A DNA stretch of 64,000 nt from Epiperipatus broadwayi (GCA_028023455.1 JAQFVV010000021.1:1362001-1426000); one strand, 5' to 3'; shown: positions 49,514 to 61,040, counted from the stretch's first letter. Made by a program: numbers and translations. The notes: generated by a model from the letters alone, not told the origin.

Positions 49514-50281
49514 TTAAACTATGTCAGGTGGTTTCTTCTTTCTTTCTACAAATTCTATAATATAAACTAACTTTCCTTTCTTATCGGTTCCGCTTTTATA
49601 TTTTATTGCTTTATCTCTTTCTCTTTCTGTTCTGTTTTCGACTTCGTAACTCAGAAAACCTTTATACCTAGACAAACTCCGAATTACTTCAATCTGGGAA
49701 TATTTTTTCCTACACTTTTTCTTTGTTTTAAATCTACATCTACAGCGAATGCGAACATTTATTTTAAACCTTTTATTTTTAATTCTTTGTAAAAACTCTT
49801 TTACGTTATTTTCTACCTTTTGATCTACATAAGTTTCTACTTTATCTGTCACAACGCTATCTGATTCTAATTCAATTTCTACCTCTTTCGTGACCTCAAC
49901 TCCCTGACTTTCTTTAATTAAATCTAACTCTATAACTTCTTGGTTCTTCTCTACCTTTACCGTTATCTCACATCTTATTTCTCTTACTTCTGCTCTGAGT
50001 TCTTTAATTTCTGTTTTAACCTGACTAATTTCTTCCTTCAATTCTGCTTTGAGTTCTAACTGACTTTGCTCAAATTTCTGACACAATTCTTGTTGACTTT
50101 GTTTAATTTCTTGATGCATTTCTTTTAGCAATTCTGCTTTGAACTCTTGCATCAGATTCATCATCATTTTCATCATCATTCGCGTCTCAGATACTTCTTC
50201 ATTCTCTTTTTCCACTAACTGGGGATTTTTAAAATATATTGGGCTTTCTTTCGGATCCATTTTCGAAAATTTCAATTTCAA
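49514..50281 (-). CDS. Gag-like coiled-coil protein of element 2
   Basis: 255 residues. It opens with MKLKFSKMDP, comparable to MKLRSNKN of element 1, followed by a Met-rich patch and a long Glu/Gln/Lys heptad coiled coil (about residues 30-115). The segment EVIELDLIKESQ parallels EVIELRSDKQESQ in element 1, and a basic stretch KINVRIRCRCRFKTKKKCRKK (about 170-190) could bind RNA. The C-terminal ~50 residues (GTDKKGKLVYIIEF) loosely resemble a chromo or chromo-shadow fold; this is weak. The AWWE gag core found in element 1 is missing, so the protein is either truncated or a divergent gag. The start is 343 bp inside the 5' LTR edge. Confidence 0.7.
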   Translation of the reverse strand: MKLKFSKMDPKESPIYFKNPQLVEKENEEVSETRMMMKMMMNLMQEFKAELLKEMHQEIKQSQQELCQKFEQSQLELKAELKEEISQVKTEIKELRAEVREIRCEITVKVEKNQEVIELDLIKESQGVEVTKEVEIELESDSVVTDKVETYVDQKVENNVKEFLQRIKNKRFKINVRIRCRCRFKTKKKCRKKYSQIEVIRSLSRYKGFLSYEVENRTERERDKAIKYKSGTDKKGKLVYIIEFVERKKKPPDIV

Positions 50282-50599
50282 AGTACTAGCGCTTATGTTA
50301 AACTAAATTTACTATATGATTTATTTATTTATTTTTCTTACTAAGATGGAAACTCACGCTAACTCCACCCTTTTAGTCCTTTTCTCTACCCGATCTTAAT
50401 GCTTTAACTCTGCCCATAACATCATATTGACTCTGATTTGATAGCATATATGTCAAAATCTCTTTTCATTTCGGAAAAATTTTTTTTCGGTCAATTCTTT
50501 TTTTAAAATTAAAACACTTTTACATATGTAATTTAACTTTTTAAATTTTTATTTTCAACAAGAACAAAGTATTTAATTAACTGTCATTTATGACAAGTT

Positions 50600-50621
50600 C
50601 AGCCCATGTTGGGTAAAGCCA
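50600..50621 (-). promoter_or_regulatory. Putative primer-binding site of element 2
   Basis: Minus strand TGGCTTTACCCAACATGGG, two bases after the 5' LTR. It shares TGGCTT..CCCAAC with element 1. Confidence 0.55.
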
Positions 50622-50623
50622 TT

Positions 50624-52044
50624 TGAACCGAGTTCGAATATGTGTATTCGAAACACCGGCCTCTTAGGCAGAGAAGAACATACTCAGAGAGTATGTATGC
50701 CCAAACGATAGCTATAAAATATATAACTAGTGTTACATTTCCAGGACATAACTTCTTCTCAGCTGTTGAGTTCAACACCAAGTTCAAAGCACTTTTTTTT
50801 TGTTTGTGTATAAACATGGGTGCCAGCTATCTATTCAAGGATGAATAAATAACGCACTTTGAGCAATGGCCACTAACTCAACACCTAAATCCACGACTAG
50901 CTCAGCTGTTTGTAATCACTAATAGATTATACATAATTAGTGGTTAAAAGACTTGATAAAGAATTTGTTAAAAAGAATTGACCGACAAATAAAGTTTAAT
51001 TTTAAAGACAATTTATTAACTAACATTTATTTACCAAATTTAAACATTTTATAATTCTAATAAAAACACATGCATATTTTTAAATTAACATTCTAAATAG
51101 TTTAAATATTCTGGAATATTTTCATAACAGAATACTGGAAATTTATCTACTTTGACTAATAATATTGATATAAGAATCACACACATATTAACTCATGCAC
51201 ACACATAATAATGATAATAAAGAACTATATAGTATTTGAAATTTAATCACACACATCAATAGTTCATTTATGTATGATATAGAGTTCATATAATTAGACT
51301 CTTGAAAGATTCGTACGAATTAATGCAATGCAATGGCTATTACAGTATAAATGAAATAAGCAAATGTTTTACCTAGGCTTTTGAATGTAGATGTAGAATT
51401 TTGTTCTCTTTGGTGGCTGCTTTCGGTGAGGATATTTCCATTATGAATGCTTACCAGCCGGCTGGGACTTTTCCTTGCTGAGTTTCCTGATTATTACTAT
51501 CGGAGACAAATAGATACTGATGGAGATTTTCTAAGATGTTAAGCTGACATTATTTCACAGGCAGATCTGCTGTTTTCTCGGACATCTGGGCTGGAGATAA
51601 ACGTGCATTCCCAAGATCTTCTCAACACTGCATTTTGTTTGTTAACTGCTCAGTTAATTTCTGAACTGCTCTACTCAATTACTTTTGTGAACTGATCTCA
51701 CTCAATTAATTTGTGGAATGAATTGTCCGATAAAAAAGTCTTAAAAAACCTGCACCTTGTTGTCTTTCTCATATCTCCGGCAAAGATCTGTTGTCAAATT
51801 CCAATGATAATCATTTGATAAATGTGTTTTGGAAGATTGCCGTGTTTTTAATGATAATCTTTTATTTTGCATACATTTTTATTTATTTACAAATCGCACA
51901 TATATTTTTAATACAATTTACTATTTAGTTTTAACATTATTTTTTCTTTAATGAAAAGAGATTGGTATGTTTTTCTTTAACGAAAGATTGTTTTAATAAT
52001 ATAATTTAGATAAAATTATATGTGCCTATATCAATATAGGTACA
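50624..52044 (-). repeat. 5' LTR of element 2
   Basis: Copy of 46655-48101; followed on the plus strand by a TA run at 52045-52066. Confidence 0.9.
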
Positions 52045-52069
52045 ATATATATATATATATATATATTAT

Positions 52070-53650
52070 TTTGATTGACTATATTCTTATATGAAGTATA
52101 AAAATAAAATATGTCCTGAATTCTGTTGTGTTTTGGAAGGTATAAATGTTCTACAACATATTTGTGTTACATAAACATATGTGTTTGTATTTAATATACA
52201 ATAAATGGAAATTGGTATGCAATCACCTATTTAATTTAAAAAGAATTAATGTCAATTAAAAATCTATTGCATTAAGCAGGAAAGGATTATGTGTGTATAT
52301 ATTTTGTGTGTTTATTTGCCATATATGTTGTTTATGATTTTAATTTGTATTCATTTGTTAATAAATTTTGAATTAATTTAAAACAAGTAAACTTGCTTGG
52401 TTTTCATTCAATTTCACAATGCAAATGTATTGGTTAATTGTAGTTGGATGAGACAATATTCACCAATTAATTAAACCACATAATTCATTAAAAGCAGTTA
52501 CAAAATAGTTTAAAACCCACATCACAGGATGGGTAAGAGAATATAATTACATATCATTTTTCTCATGTTAAATTTAATGTTTATTATCTGATCAGGTATA
52601 GATTTTTATACAGTAATAAATTAACTGATTTAATATTGTTAAGTATGGCAATTATTTTTTAGCATTAAGTAATAATTATATTAAGATAGAAACTATATGA
52701 ATTGATTTGATGATTGATAAAAGTACTAATATGATAATCATTGAAAATGAGTAAAGATAATTGTAATTAAATGTTCACATACTTTATTTTAAATCATTAT
52801 TGATTAAAGTGAATATTATATTAACTCAGTATACAGCCATAAAGACCAGAATTTTGTTCAGTTATAGAGCTGGTAATAATAAAATATTTTATTCTGTTAC
52901 AAATTAGAGTGATTTACTTTAATTATAATAAAGTTTGTCAATGTGGATTGTAAATTCAGTTTAAATATTAAATTTTAATATTGGATTATATAAACACTAA
53001 CAATATTTGATATACTTTGATAGTTATAGTCTAAAGTTTTAACAACCTAACTTTATTAAACTGAAGAATAATTGGATATCATTTGTCAATTGTATTTGAT
53101 TAAACATCAAATAGGAATCTATCATTTATTTTATATATTGTTACAATTGGATATTCAAAATCTTATGGCTATTTAATAGAATTATTTTATTTTATAATAT
53201 TTTAAGTTGGTAAAATTGGAAAGTTATGTTAGTTAATTGATTTTGCATTACTATTAAGTATTTACTCTTAATATGTTTGACTTAGTTTATAAGTCTTTAT
53301 TGATATTAGTGAAATAGTACAGAATAGTAGTATTACTATTTGATTTTATTTAGTTTTAATTAGAAATCAATTATTGAGTTATCTATTTTTGTTTCTTTTA
53401 AAGTATTTTAATATGCACTTTATAAAATAAGATTATTTGGTCTAGTCATTATTTTAATTAGTGACCACTGAGATCAGAATTTCTTTTATAATTAATAAAA
53501 TATTTAATTACTTTTTCAAACCTGTACATATCTGAAGATATTTTTTCATATTTTATTTTATTACATAAAATATCAACATAGGTGTCAAATAGAAAGAAAA
53601 GATCCATATCTACTCTTATCTACTCAGTCACATAACCATTGGTCTATTTA
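52070..53650. other. AT-rich stretch, nothing recognised
   Basis: No coding, repeat or structural signal noticed. Confidence 0.4.
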
Positions 53651-53754
<104 letters not shown>

Positions 53755-54102
53755 TTTTATGATTTAGTGCAGTGGTAGCATAAAAGAATAAGGAACTGAA
53801 GATTCTTGAATCAAGGTTTTAATTTAAGATGATGTTCAAATATCATATGATCTCCCAAGCAATAATCATTCAGTGACTTATTTTACTAATATTATTTTAC
53901 ATTCTAAAGAATCAATGTTTTTAGAACTTTTTTTTAAATTTAATTTAATCTAATTTTTAATCATTCATGCATCAATTAAGCAATAGTTTAGCAAGGCAGA
54001 AAATTAAAATATTTTGAAATAGTCTTCTTAATATTAAGATTGATGAAACGAAAGATATAAATGGTGTTCTTTATTCAGTAAGATATTTTGATCTTTAGAA
54101 AG

Positions 54103-54283
54103 AGCTGTACCATTAACTCAAACAAGCTCTTAATTGATAAGTGTGTTAAGAGAAAATATTTAAAATCCCTATCTGGAATGTTCTTACTCCCAGACCAATG
54201 AGTTTCAAGGTTATGACTCACCTCAGTGAGGGGCTTATCATACTTATCAATTAAGAGCTTGTTTGAGCTATTGGTACACTCTC
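54103..54283. mobile_element. Fold-back element, family 4 copy 1 (decayed hammerhead)
   Basis: Arms around AACAAGCTCTTAATTGATAA (54126) and its complement (54243) enclose, on the minus strand, CCTCACTGAGG, GAAAC and GTC^TGGGAG in the right order. The sequence after CTGAGG is altered, so the core is broken. Confidence 0.55.
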
Positions 54284-54412
54284 TACATTACATATTTGTA
54301 AGTACAAGCTTATAAAAATAATGTCACACTATATATGACTTGCTTTATTGATTACTAAAATTGTCTTATATTTCTTTAACAATAATTTAAAATACTTCTC
54401 CCGAAAAAGGTA

Positions 54413-54785
54413 ATAGCATATATAAGCGATTTAACTCGCTGAAGAAGAAGCTGTCAGTAGTAACCAAAAACAATTAAATTAAATTAATCTAGGCCTAGTA
54501 CTTTCAAGGTTTTCCCTCATATTCATGATCAAAATAGTTTATAAACCATTGCTGTAATGTTACTAAATAATAATGTATGCAAATGCGTATGCAAATTAGT
54601 TTGTCCATTTTTTTGAAATAGCAAAACACGTGTTGCGTCTATTGAAGGCAACGATTGTAAAAGAAAGATCAAGGAGGTGTATTTTATTATCAGTGATAAC
54701 AATGCAATCAATAGACATGATTAATTAAATTTAATTGTTTTTGGTTACTACCGACAATTCAGTGGGTTAAATTGCTTATATTTCT
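54413..54785. mobile_element. MITE-like element with ~70-bp inverted ends
   Basis: AGCGATTTAACTCGCTGAAG...GTAACCAAAAACAATTAAAT at the left is mirrored by TTTAATTGTTTTTGGTTAC...GGGTTAAATTGCTTATA at the right. The middle (54490-54714) has a short minus-strand frame without motifs. Confidence 0.65.
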
Positions 54786-54789
54786 TTAT

Positions 54790-55435
54790 TATAATTCATA
54801 TATTTACAAAATTGTTTATCATTTACACCAAAATTTGAATAGTTAATCCAATATTTCTCCACCATCCATTTCCTTTTTTTATCATTTATATGTTAATTCC
54901 ATTTCATTCTATAGGAATATGAAAAAACATCAAAATTATTTCACATATCTTCCCGAACAATAATTTAATATCGTTCTTTAATAATTATAATATATAGATT
55001 TTCTTATTTATTATAGTACATTTTTCCTTTAGAAATATGTGTAGTACATCATTTTCTAATTTTTCTTTTAATTTACAACTGTTTGATATCTTTTTATTAA
55101 TTTGTTCTTAAATGTGTTGTTCTTGAGTTGTCTTGATGTTTGTGTAGTTAAATCCGTTATCCTTTTCATTTCTTATAAATTAAAATTACCTTTTCATAGA
55201 TCTCCACAATCCTGATAATTTTCTATGTTCATCATGAAATGGAGGCTGTAAATATATATATATAAAAAATTAATATTACTTTGCTGTCTTCCAAAAAAGT
55301 AAATAAATTAATTTATTATGCTGTTTGAGCATACAATCCATAAATAAATAATATAAAAATATCTTTACAAAGCAGCTAAGCATATATTTATAATATTAAT
55401 ACACAAAAGTCTTTTTTTCTAAATATTCTTTTGCC
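54790..55435. other. AT-rich spacer
   Basis: Nothing recognised. Confidence 0.4.
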
Positions 55436-55456
55436 TTCCTCCATATATATATATAT

Positions 55457-55467
55457 AGTTCAAATAG

Positions 55468-55501
<34 letters not shown>

Positions 55502-55515
55502 CTATTTGAACTTTT
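55457..55515. repeat. AT palindrome
   Basis: AGTTCAAATAGATTATA and its exact complement flank a TA run; a cruciform-prone hairpin. Confidence 0.8.
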
Positions 55516-55730
55516 TTTTTATATGTGTAAAATTAATCAGGATAGATAATACAATTATGATAAAACAATCCAAATACTTACAAATGTAACAAAAATAAAA
55601 TGTATTAATTATACAATAGATAATATTTATACAATATGTGTGAAATATACTTAATATAAAGATATATATTACAAAAAAATCAATTCAGGTGTCACATGAT
55701 TTAATTTAACAAGCTTGTATTACAAATGTT

Positions 55731-55910
55731 ATATAGAGAGCTCACAAATAAGCTCTTAACAAGCTTTGCAGAATATCTCCACTCCCAGACCAGTTTCTGC
55801 TACTGGCATCCTATCCTAGCACCTCACTGAGGATGCCAGTAGCAGAAACTGGTCTGGGGTTGGAAATATTCTGCAAAACTTGTTAAGAGCTTATTTGTGA
55901 GCTCTTTATA
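55731..55910. mobile_element. Fold-back element, family 4 copy 2
   Basis: Long hairpin: the left arm starts TATAGAGAGCTCACAAATAA, the right arm ends TTATTTGTGAGCTCTTTATA, with 80-bp arms and a short loop near 55815-55828. The right arm with the loop holds an intact hammerhead motif; the left arm lacks the CTGA part. Confidence 0.8.
55821..55862 (+). ncRNA. Hammerhead ribozyme motif, family 4
   Basis: CCTCA (55822-55826) pairs TGGGG (55855-55859) as stem I. The core is CTGAGGA (55827-55833; position 7 is free to vary, so G is allowed). Stem II is TGC-CAGTA-GCA, then GAAAC (55845-55849), stem III AC/GT with loop TG, triplet GTC and the cut after C55854. All invariant bases are present. Confidence 0.72.
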
Positions 55911-55959
55911 ATATATATATATTCTATGCACAGAAAGAAATTAATCTCTGATCATGAGC

Positions 55960-56361
55960 TGTTTTATGACTATTATAATATCTGTGCACTCATCAATCAG
56001 TAAGAGTTTAAAAAGTTTAAATAAATCACTTAGACTTGGAGCATATTTATATATACACTAATTCTTATTGATTGTGCTTATATCAGAATTTGAATCTATT
56101 GTGCGCATATCTTAATTAACAATTGAATTGCACAAATTTAGTTAACCTATCACATGAGAGTCCATTTTTAACCATCTGGAATTAGATGTATAGTAATTAT
56201 AAATAAAAGTAAATCTACATTCATCTAATTACTGTGGTTAAAAATGAGACTCTGTCTTTCTTCTGTGATAGGTTAACTAAATTTATACAATTCAATTGTT
56301 GATTACAATACCAGGAATACGATAGATTCAAACCTTAATATAAGCATGGTCACTAAGGATT

Positions 56362-56433
<72 letters not shown>

Positions 56434-56520
56434 CATAGTCTAAGCTTAAGTGATTCACTTAAGCTTCTAAAACTCTTACTGACAGGTGAATGCACAGAGA
56501 TTTATCATAATTATGAAACA
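55960..56520. repeat. Fold-back repeat, same family as 17110-17860
   Basis: ATAGGTTAACTAAATTTAT (56268) mirrors AAATTTAGTTAACCTAT (56135), and AATCACTTAGACTTGGAGCA recurs inverted as AGTCTAAGCTTAAGTGATT (56438). The 17 kb cluster shares GAATCACTT and AAGAGTT-type termini. Two TA runs (56364-56392, 56398-56430) lie inside. Confidence 0.6.
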
Positions 56521-56524
56521 GTGC

Positions 56525-56960
56525 ATAAATAAAAGTTAATTTTCTTCTGCACAATTACAAATTTTCTCCACTTAATAATAGTGGATTTACAGATATATTA
56601 TATACTATATACAATTTTCATTCATTTTTAACTGACCAATTCATAATTTAATTTATCGATGTACTATATATATTCATATATTAAAAAATCGAATAGAAGA
56701 AAAATATATGAAACTATTTATATCAACTACAATAAAGATGATTGTATGAATATAAATAAAATTTTGATAATTTAATTATTTGTCAATTAAAACAAATGAA
56801 AAATGTAATCTTTATATACTTTATTCATACTGTATAATTGTTATGTATTGCATAATTAAAACATTTTAATTTTGTTATATTTGTAAATATTTGGATGGCT
56901 TTATCATAATTTTTTATTGATCCTGTTTACTTTTACATATATATAAATTTATAGATATAA
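56525..56960. other. AT-rich spacer
   Basis: Nothing recognised. Confidence 0.4.
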
Positions 56961-56964
56961 AGGC

Positions 56965-57130
56965 CATAGAGTTGACAAAGATTAAGTTGTGGAAATGGGA
57001 TGGAGCAGAATATAGGAAAATTTAAGAGTGGGGAATGGAAAATTAAGTGGCTAACAGGTTTATCTGGGCATAATTGCTCAGATATTCTTGACTTCATTTA
57101 AGGAGAAGCCACAGTACATCACATCAAAAA
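56965..57130 (-). repeat. Dispersed repeat copy 2
   Basis: Minus-strand match to 38400-38605 (GCTCCATCCCATTTCCAC and neighbours). Unknown origin. Confidence 0.55.
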
Positions 57131-57134
57131 GTTA

Positions 57135-57710
57135 AAATACATTATTGAGGAAGGCAAAAAATATTTGATGAAAAATGTCTTTTTGTATTAATATTATTAA
57201 TATATGATTTGTTGTTATATAATTGTATAATTTGTAAATATTGAAAGTGTTATAAAATCTTCCAAGTAATCTTTATTAATGCTTATCCATGATTTAACTA
57301 AACATGCAAGCATTTAAAAATTTATCCAGAAACTGAAACAATATCATACAGAAACTATATAGAATCAGGAATGACATCAGACTATATGCCCTTTAAAAAA
57401 AACATTTGCCAACTCTAATTTTTAAGAATAAATATTTTGTAGAAAATCATGTGATTGATTACCATTTGCAAAATCATCTTCGTATGAAACCACGCCCTTT
57501 AAATCATCAATCCTATTACCCTCACTGAGGGTACTCAATGTATCTGTTTTGTTTACCTAATGGATTGCGCAGAAAGATAGTGCTTTTGCCAAAAAAAAAA
57601 AAAAAACTTCAAAAAAGAAAACTAATAAATTATTTTTAGAAAATAAATAGATTATTTGTTGAAAGCTTTTTCTGTCTAAACATACTATCTATCTGCCTCA
57701 TATTGTTATT
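57135..57710. other. AT-rich spacer
   Basis: Contains CCCTCACTGAGGGTAC (57530), reminiscent of the family 4 ribozyme start but without GAAA or a cleavage site in place. Confidence 0.4.
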
Positions 57711-57714
57711 ATTT

Positions 57715-57960
57715 TTAAAGAGAAGGAATTTGAATACAGACTTTTAAGTTCCCTTCAGCTATCCACTCCATCTTACATAGCTGATACACATGATTATATA
57801 CATGTAAAAAAGATAAATGATTTGCAATATACATATGTTGGAGATCATTTATCTTTTTCACATATTTTAGTTATATAAGACGGAGTGGATAGCCGAAAGA
57901 TGCTTAAAATTTGTGTTCAAATCCCTTCTAATTACATTTAAAGTTCAGTAAATACAAACA
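57715..57960. mobile_element. Family 1 inverted dimer, ribozyme core lost (copy E)
   Basis: The left half is the complement of the right half: AGCTATCCACTCCATCTTAC versus the GGAGTGGATAGCC region, meeting near 57822. The right half has TTGGAGATCATTTATC, as follows the hammerhead cut in family 1, and a B box GTTCAAATCCC (57915-57925). The CTGATGA and GAAA parts are missing at the junction. Confidence 0.6.
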
Positions 57961-57964
57961 TTTT

Positions 57965-58130
57965 TAAATATATTAAAAACCCATCTGACAGAATGGTTAA
58001 AGCATTGTCTTAAAATTCGAACTTTTGACAGAATAACTTAGTTGGTTGGTGTGTTGTCTTAAAACTTGATATTCAATAATCTAAAGGTGCAAGTTAAACC
58101 CCTATGTTAGTATTTTCACTGTCAGGCCAG
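57965..58130 (+). mobile_element. tRNA-derived SINE, third family
   Basis: AGTTGGTTGGTGTGTTGTCT (A-box/anticodon-like) and GCAAGTTAAACCCC (B-box-like) read as a degenerate tRNA. The head is partly duplicated upstream (CATTGTCTTAAAA). Tail includes TTTTCACTGTCAGGCCAGCC. Confidence 0.5.
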
Positions 58131-58134
58131 CCAC

Positions 58135-59540
58135 ACACAAAGAAGAGTGGATAGTAATATCACTCAAAATATTGTGTAATTTAGTATTATATTATAGGGT
58201 TTCTTTTTACCATTTAAACGGAAAAAAACACTAGAAAATCTTTTTCTTCTATGAATACTTATTTTATAAAAAGAGTAAGTTTCTTTTTTCATCATCACAA
58301 TACTTCTGTCTTACTTTGTTTTCATTGATGATGGGTAATTTTAATTTTTAGAAGCTTAATAAAGCATTAAATAGCTTCAGCAAATTAAACATTAATTAGC
58401 AACACATCATTTAAACTTTGTTGGAGAATTAAATAATAAAGTCCCATCACTTACTATAATTAAAAAAAATTTGCTAAACAAGCAGAAAGCTTTTTTTATA
58501 ATTATCTGACATGATGTTGATAACATGTTTGAGCACTGGGGTTGACAAAACTGAATCTCCCATTCTACCGTGGCATTAAGCCTGATATTAATCCTGACAT
58601 TGATGCATATTTCAATAAGATTTAGTATTAAAACTAGAACCAATAAAATAAAATAATCAAATGGTTTACTGTTTGGAAGTTCATCAGAAGTTTTAGCACC
58701 AAAAGTTACCATGTTGTAGTACAATTCATGGGCCTTAAACTGTAGAATCTTTCTTTCTATCACAGCACCAAACCCTGATGAGTGGCATGGTCATTTAACA
58801 ATGCAATATAAATAATTTCCATATGCTTTCATATATCTTTAATGAAGTTTTTTATTAGTGCTATTTAATTTTAGAATTCTCACCTGGAGTTCTTTTTATA
58901 GTCATTTTATCTTCTTAACTCTTTTAAAATTAATAATAATCTATTTTTTTTTTATCTTCTTAGGATAAATATCTTTTTTGCACTTATTTGTCTTGGAATA
59001 AATAAATATGAAAATATATCAGCTTCAATCATTATGTTACATATTTAGTGTGGCTGATATAGTGAAACTTTGCATACATTTTAAAAATTACTTCCTTCAT
59101 TTGCTGTCTTTATAGTATTAATGTAAATCAGATCGAATTGCATCTATACTGAAAAGAAACTTGTCAATTATTTCTCTGTAATACATAAGCTATAGTAAAA
59201 CAGCTCATATAATGATTGAAATCTTTTCATATTTATTTATATTTTAAAGTGTGATAATCTAGGTATTATATATTTTTTGAATAATCCATTTCTCAAATGT
59301 TTCTAATATGTATATCCGATTATTATCTAGTATTAGTCCGTAATTAGATGATTACTATTTTTAGCTAGAGAGTACAAATTTCTAAATCAACAAAAATGTT
59401 ACCACTGAGTAATTGAGACACCCAGCAAAAAGTGGCCTCTTTCAGGATTCCTTTAAAGAGGAGTTGTTGATAAAGAATTTTGCCCAGCTGTTTTGCTATT
59501 TGTAAGATGTTTTTTTTCTCACCACACTAATGACATCTAG
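58135..59540. other. AT-rich stretch; one unassigned 118-residue minus frame
   Basis: The minus frame 58763-58407 has a hydrophobic segment (FILLVLVLILNLIEIC) but no recognised domain, no homologous copy in the window and AT-driven composition. It is not called as a gene. The rest is featureless. Confidence 0.35.
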
Positions 59541-59609
59541 TGTAAGTTTTAATAATCACTATGTTCCATATCATATTGATTAATAAATTTCTATTCAGTA
59601 CTGACCCAT

Positions 59610-59665
59610 CTAATATCTCTAGATTAAATTTCTAGCTTTTGGCTTTCATCAATGAGGAGCTTTGG
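59610..59665 (-). ncRNA. Decayed hammerhead motif, family 3 copy e
   Basis: Minus strand: TTGATGA (59652-59646; C3 changed), stem II AAGC/GCTA-like, GAAA (59632-59629), ATC cut near 59622/59621. Confidence 0.55.
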
Positions 59666-60044
59666 ATGTTAAGTCAGTGCGCCCGGAACTTTTGGAGCTG
59701 ATGGAATTTTCCTCTAGAAGTCATCTTTTACTTTGTTATTTTTACTAACAATCTGCTAGTCTAAGTTTAAATCCCATTAATGTTTTCAATCTAAGTCAGT
59801 ATGCTTGTATAGTATATATAGATCTGAAACCAGTTTAGTGTCTGCACATTATAGTTTCACATGTTAAGGAGTGAAGAACATCATACATATATTTACTGAA
59901 TTGGTTTCAGATCTCTATAAATGTACAAGCTTGTTGGCTTAGATTGAAAACATTTATATGCTTTTAAATTTTGGCTAACAATGTGATAGTAAAACAAGAA
60001 GTAAAAGATGGCTTCCAAAAGATCCTGGTGCACTGCTTCAAAAT

Positions 60045-60105
60045 CCAAAGTTCTCCATTGATAAAGGACAAAAGCTAGAAACTAGTCTCAGGATATTAAA
60101 TGGGA
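60045..60105 (+). ncRNA. Decayed hammerhead motif, family 3 copy f
   Basis: TTGATAA (60058-60064; two core bases changed), then AGCTA, GAAAC (60078-60082) and GTC ending at 60087. Only recognisable by comparison with copies a-d. Confidence 0.5.
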
Positions 60106-60264
60106 CTGCACTAGATAAGGGTTTATCAAACACTATAATCTGACATCTATTGATTACTAAAACTTACAGTAGGTGACATAAATGTGATAAGAAAATATAT
60201 TTTGCTGCTGGGCAACATTGTGTAACTGTCACATGATACAGGATGTTTTACTTAATTTGCCACA

Positions 60265-60700
60265 TAAACTAAGGGTGACCAAACTTCATTTCTGTAAGAG
60301 CTACATATTAAAATTAAAATATATTCAAGAGCTGCAATTAAATTTTTGATGTATTAAACTGAAGCAAATATTGACATATTTTTTTTTGTTGTTAAAAAAA
60401 AATTCAAGAAAAGAATATTAATAGGTGAAAACAAGATTAATAAAAAAAATTTATGATTTACATGTGATTGCATCTGATTAGTAAAAATATCAAAAACTGG
60501 CTATATTTTGTTAACAAAGCATGCAATGATTTCAAAAAGTGTTCAATCGTTAGTTGTGCTCGATGTTTTGATTTTCCGAACTTAATTGTTGAGTAAAATG
60601 ATTCACAATCATATGTTGTCCCAAAAATTAATATTAGTTTACAAGCAACTTCTTATAAATGAGGATACCTATGGCAATAATTCATTTTGTAAAATATAAA
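60265..60700 (-). pseudogene. hAT transposase C-terminal relic
   Basis: Minus frame ending at the stop 60460-60458. After YPHL, one in-frame stop and EVA, it reads FGTTYDCESFYSTIKFGKSKHRAQLTIEHFLKSL in pieces that match the hAT dimerisation domain pattern: FG(S/T)TY.CES.FS.(M/I)K..KS..R..LT.EHL. The downstream flank (60270-60360, AAGAGCTACAT, CAAGAGCTGCA) looks like the GAGCCGCAT-rich end of such hAT elements. The rest of the transposase, with its catalytic residues, is absent or unreadable. Confidence 0.7.
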
Positions 60701-60824
60701 TTAAAAATAATTACCTGTATAGCTGGATTAAAGTAGAGGAAGTTGATATTCGAAAGTCAAAGTAAACGACCATTCTCAATAACATTTGGATTAAAACTAT
60801 ACAAAGAATAGCAACATTACATGA

Positions 60825-61040
60825 CTATTTTTTATGCTTGCACAAGCTGTTTGAAAAACTCTCCATACAGTAGCACCACTCAGTGCAAGCCAGAGAAATC
60901 AATAGATGCAGGAAGGGATTTTATGAAAACCCTCTATTGATTACTTTGGCTTGCATCGAGTGATGCTACTTATGGAGAATTTTGCCTTTGTATAAAGAGT
61001 TTGGGTATGGAGAGTTTTGTCTCTGAATAACAATGTTACT
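60825..61040. mobile_element. Family 3 terminal palindrome without ribozymes
   Basis: CTCCATACAGTAGCACCACT...AATCAATAGATGC on the left faces the complement AATCAATAGAGGG-type sequence...GATGCTACTTATGGAGA on the right, with the ribozyme-bearing middle deleted. Confidence 0.6.

Larger units (their letters stand above)
46655..52044 (-). mobile_element. Gag-only LTR retrotransposon (element 2)
   Basis: LTRs at 46655-48101 and 50624-52044, in minus orientation, flank a 2.5 kb interior with one coiled-coil gag-like ORF and no pol. The ends are TG...CA on the minus strand (TGTAC start, GGTTCA end). Both outer flanks are TA repeats. It shares the LTR start, primer-site pattern and ORF N-terminus with element 1, so the two form one superfamily of non-autonomous elements. 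Both presumably need pol supplied from elsewhere. Confidence 0.88.
59545..60190. mobile_element. Family 3 palindrome with nested fold-back insert
   Basis: The outer arms (59545-59690 and 60030-60190) are inverted family 3 halves with outward-facing, decayed ribozyme cores. Between them is a second inverted repeat (about 59692-60027; TTTCAATCTAAG...AGATCTGAAACCA and its complement), so a second element appears to have inserted at the palindrome centre. Confidence 0.6.

Noticed and set aside
58771-58800. CTGATGAGTGGCATGG as a further hammerhead
   Set aside because: No GAAA follows at a usable distance and flanks do not pair.
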